Origin: Porticoccaceae bacterium
Lineage (GTDB): Bacteria; Pseudomonadota; Gammaproteobacteria; Pseudomonadales; Porticoccaceae
Length of the DNA stretch: 6,606 nt
NCBI GenBank assembly: GCA_019090225.1
Contig: JAHRWI010000366.1
Location: 1 to 6,606, forward strand
Direction: 5' to 3'
How positions within the stretch are numbered: the stretch's first letter is position 1; each line of letters begins with the position of its first letter. A program made the position numbers and the translations under genes. Positions 5,574-6,606 of this stretch are shown here, piece after piece. Below the pieces are notes generated by a model. It saw only the letters and a list, made by a program, of their open reading frames with translations. It was not told the DNA's origin and made no database searches.

Positions 5574-5704
5574 GTTTTCGATCTAGGTTCTAGGCTGGGG
5601 AAAAGGAAAAAGAAAACGCCTGATGATAGGCTTGCCCTCTGAGGTTTGCCTTTCGCGAGCATAGCTACTAGCATCAGGGCTTGACTAAAGATAAGGACGC
5701 CGTG
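5574..5704. other. Intergenic region with repeated TAGGTT motifs and a distant inverted repeat
   Basis: TAGGTT or TAGGCT occurs three times within the first 25 nt after the CoA-transferase stop. CCTGATG (5619-5625) is the reverse complement of CATCAGG (5672-5678), 46 nt apart, and could fold the whole gap. AAGGA at 5693-5697 is the ribosome-binding site of the next gene. No T-tract terminator is seen. Confidence 0.3.
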
Positions 5705-6466
5705 ATGAAAACACTTCTAAAAATAATTGCTCTTCTGGTTCTGGTCGTCGCGATTCTGGTGGGTGTTGGCATCTATTTCCTTGATAGCGGTATCAAGACG
5801 GCAGTTGAAACCTTCGGTCCTCAATACACCCGCACAGATGTCAGCCTTGGCGGTGCCAAATTATCACCCTGGTCCGGTGAGGGTAGTCTGCGTAATTTGG
5901 TGGTGGCCAATCCCGATGGCTTCAAAACCCCGAATGCTTTTTCCCTTGGTGAAATTGCCATCACTCTGGATACCGACTCGCTTACGGCTGACCCCATAGT
6001 CGTTACCAGCTTGCGTATTCTTGCACCGGAGATCACCTATGAGCAGGGCAAATCATCGACGAACCTGCAACAGCTACAGAAAAATGTTGAGCAGTCAGTC
6101 GGTTCTACGGCTGCGCCTTCTGACGCAGATACGGACACTAGCGGTACAGGCACCAAGTTAATTATCAAAGAACTGCTAATTAGCGGCGGAAAAATTCATT
6201 ACAGCAATCCCTTGTTGGGAGGCAAGACCGTCGATGTGGCCTTGCCGGAAATCAAGCTGTCAGGTATTGGTGAAAAATCCAATGGTGCTACGGGCGCAGA
6301 AGTGGCTGAGCAAATACTCGCTGCTATTAATAAGGATGCCATGTCTGCGGTGCTTGATGCAGGCGCTCTTAAAGCAGTCGGCCAGCAAGTGGAACAGCGG
6401 CTGAAAGATGAAAAAGGCAAACTGGAAGAATCATTAGGTGGCCTGAAAGGTCTTCTAGGTAAATAG
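5705..6466 (+). CDS. AsmA-like membrane-anchored protein
   Basis: ATG 5705 is chosen because AAGGA (5693-5697) lies 7 nt upstream; the in-frame TTG 5681 and GTG 5702 are poorer. The 253-residue product has one N-terminal membrane helix (about 5-26, LKIIALLVLVVAILVGVGIYFL), so most of it should face the periplasm. Next comes a repeat-like beta-strand region: TDVSLGGAKLSPWSGEGSLRNLVVANPDGFKTPNAFSLGEIAITLD (about 44-89). This pattern of strand, glycine-rich turn and NP-x-GF is shared with AsmA/DUF748-type proteins, which act in envelope biogenesis or lipid transport. A Ser/Thr/Asp-rich linker (131-149) precedes a second strand pair (KLIIKELLISGGKIHYSN) and a charged helical tail (about 198-253). 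It is much shorter than classical AsmA (about 600 residues). The function is unknown. Confidence 0.8.
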   Translation: MKTLLKIIALLVLVVAILVGVGIYFLDSGIKTAVETFGPQYTRTDVSLGGAKLSPWSGEGSLRNLVVANPDGFKTPNAFSLGEIAITLDTDSLTADPIVVTSLRILAPEITYEQGKSSTNLQQLQKNVEQSVGSTAAPSDADTDTSGTGTKLIIKELLISGGKIHYSNPLLGGKTVDVALPEIKLSGIGEKSNGATGAEVAEQILAAINKDAMSAVLDAGALKAVGQQVEQRLKDEKGKLEESLGGLKGLLGK

Positions 6467-6509
6467 TCTATAGCAAGTATTTAACGGGATAAGCATTTTG
6501 CTAAAATAA

Positions 6510-6524
6510 GTATTTGATAAATAC
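6510..6524. promoter_or_regulatory. Palindromic operator candidate upstream of aldehyde dehydrogenase
   Basis: GTATTTgatAAATAC is a perfect inverted repeat with a 3-nt centre, 12 nt before the ATG at 6537 and touching its ribosome-binding site. AAGTATTT also occurs at 6475-6482, 33 bp (about three helical turns) upstream of its copy at 6508-6515, so a second half-site may exist. A weak -10 (TAAAAT, 6502-6507) lies between them. This suggests control by a dimeric repressor. Confidence 0.35.
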
Positions 6525-6536
6525 AGGGGTTAAAAA

Positions 6537-6606
6537 ATGATCGTACGTGACAAATTTTACATAAACGGTGAGTGGGTTGCGCCGGTTGGCGAAGGCGTGC
6601 TCGAAG
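6537..6606 (+). CDS. Aldehyde dehydrogenase, N-terminal fragment cut by window edge
   Basis: Only 23 codons are visible, from ATG 6537, with AGGGG 7 nt upstream (6525-6529). The residues MIVRDKFYINGEWVAPVGEG match the N-terminus of NAD(P)-dependent aldehyde dehydrogenases, where the F-Y-I-N-G-E-W strand precedes the V-INPAT region. The active-site Cys, Glu and cofactor motifs lie beyond the window, so substrate and activity cannot be judged. By family it would oxidise an aldehyde to the acid in the cytoplasm. The stretch before it holds an operator-like repeat, so this gene may be separately controlled rather than the last of an operon. Confidence 0.8.
   Translation, partial: MIVRDKFYINGEWVAPVGEGVLE

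Noticed and set aside
5681..5704. TTG 5681 as start of the AsmA-like protein
   Set aside because: It adds eight charged residues before a clean membrane anchor and lacks a ribosome site; ATG 5705 has AAGGA at good spacing.

Overview
The window looks like a chromosomal segment of a gammaproteobacterium, probably an environmental or marine heterotroph. RhlB and CysZ homologues of pseudomonad type, a class III CoA-transferase and an aldehyde dehydrogenase all point that way. The genus cannot be named from this sequence.

Layout. (1) 1-818: 3' two-thirds of a DEAD-box RNA helicase, probably rhlB, on the + strand and cut by the window edge. (2) 819-3425: an AT-rich accessory block unlike its flanks. 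It holds a small + strand helix-turn-helix protein (1043-1309) and a minus-strand series. In transcription order the series is an orphan membrane-anchored protein (3073-2561), an attC-like recombination site (about 2522-2437), a VOC/glyoxalase-fold gene broken by one in-frame TGA (2414-1989), and a PIN-domain toxin with a Phd/YefM-type antitoxin in reversed order, toxin first (1971-1359). A perfect 12-bp palindrome covers the predicted -10 of the toxin promoter. (3) 3426-4223: cysZ-like sulfate permease, minus strand. (4) 4374-6606, + strand: class III CoA-transferase, an AsmA-like membrane-anchored protein, and the first 23 codons of an aldehyde dehydrogenase with an operator-like inverted repeat in its leader.

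How it fits together. The two ends are ordinary housekeeping or catabolic genes. The middle reads as a small genomic island or remnant cassette cluster inserted between rhlB and cysZ. It carries a stabilising toxin-antitoxin module, a decaying VOC gene and orphan genes, with no integrase or transposase visible. The best leads are the attC-like site, the reversed toxin-antitoxin pair with its palindromic and possibly leaderless promoter, and the nonsense mutation in the VOC gene. I found no CRISPR array, tRNA, rRNA or complete insertion sequence, and no clear evidence of a wholly new multi-gene system.
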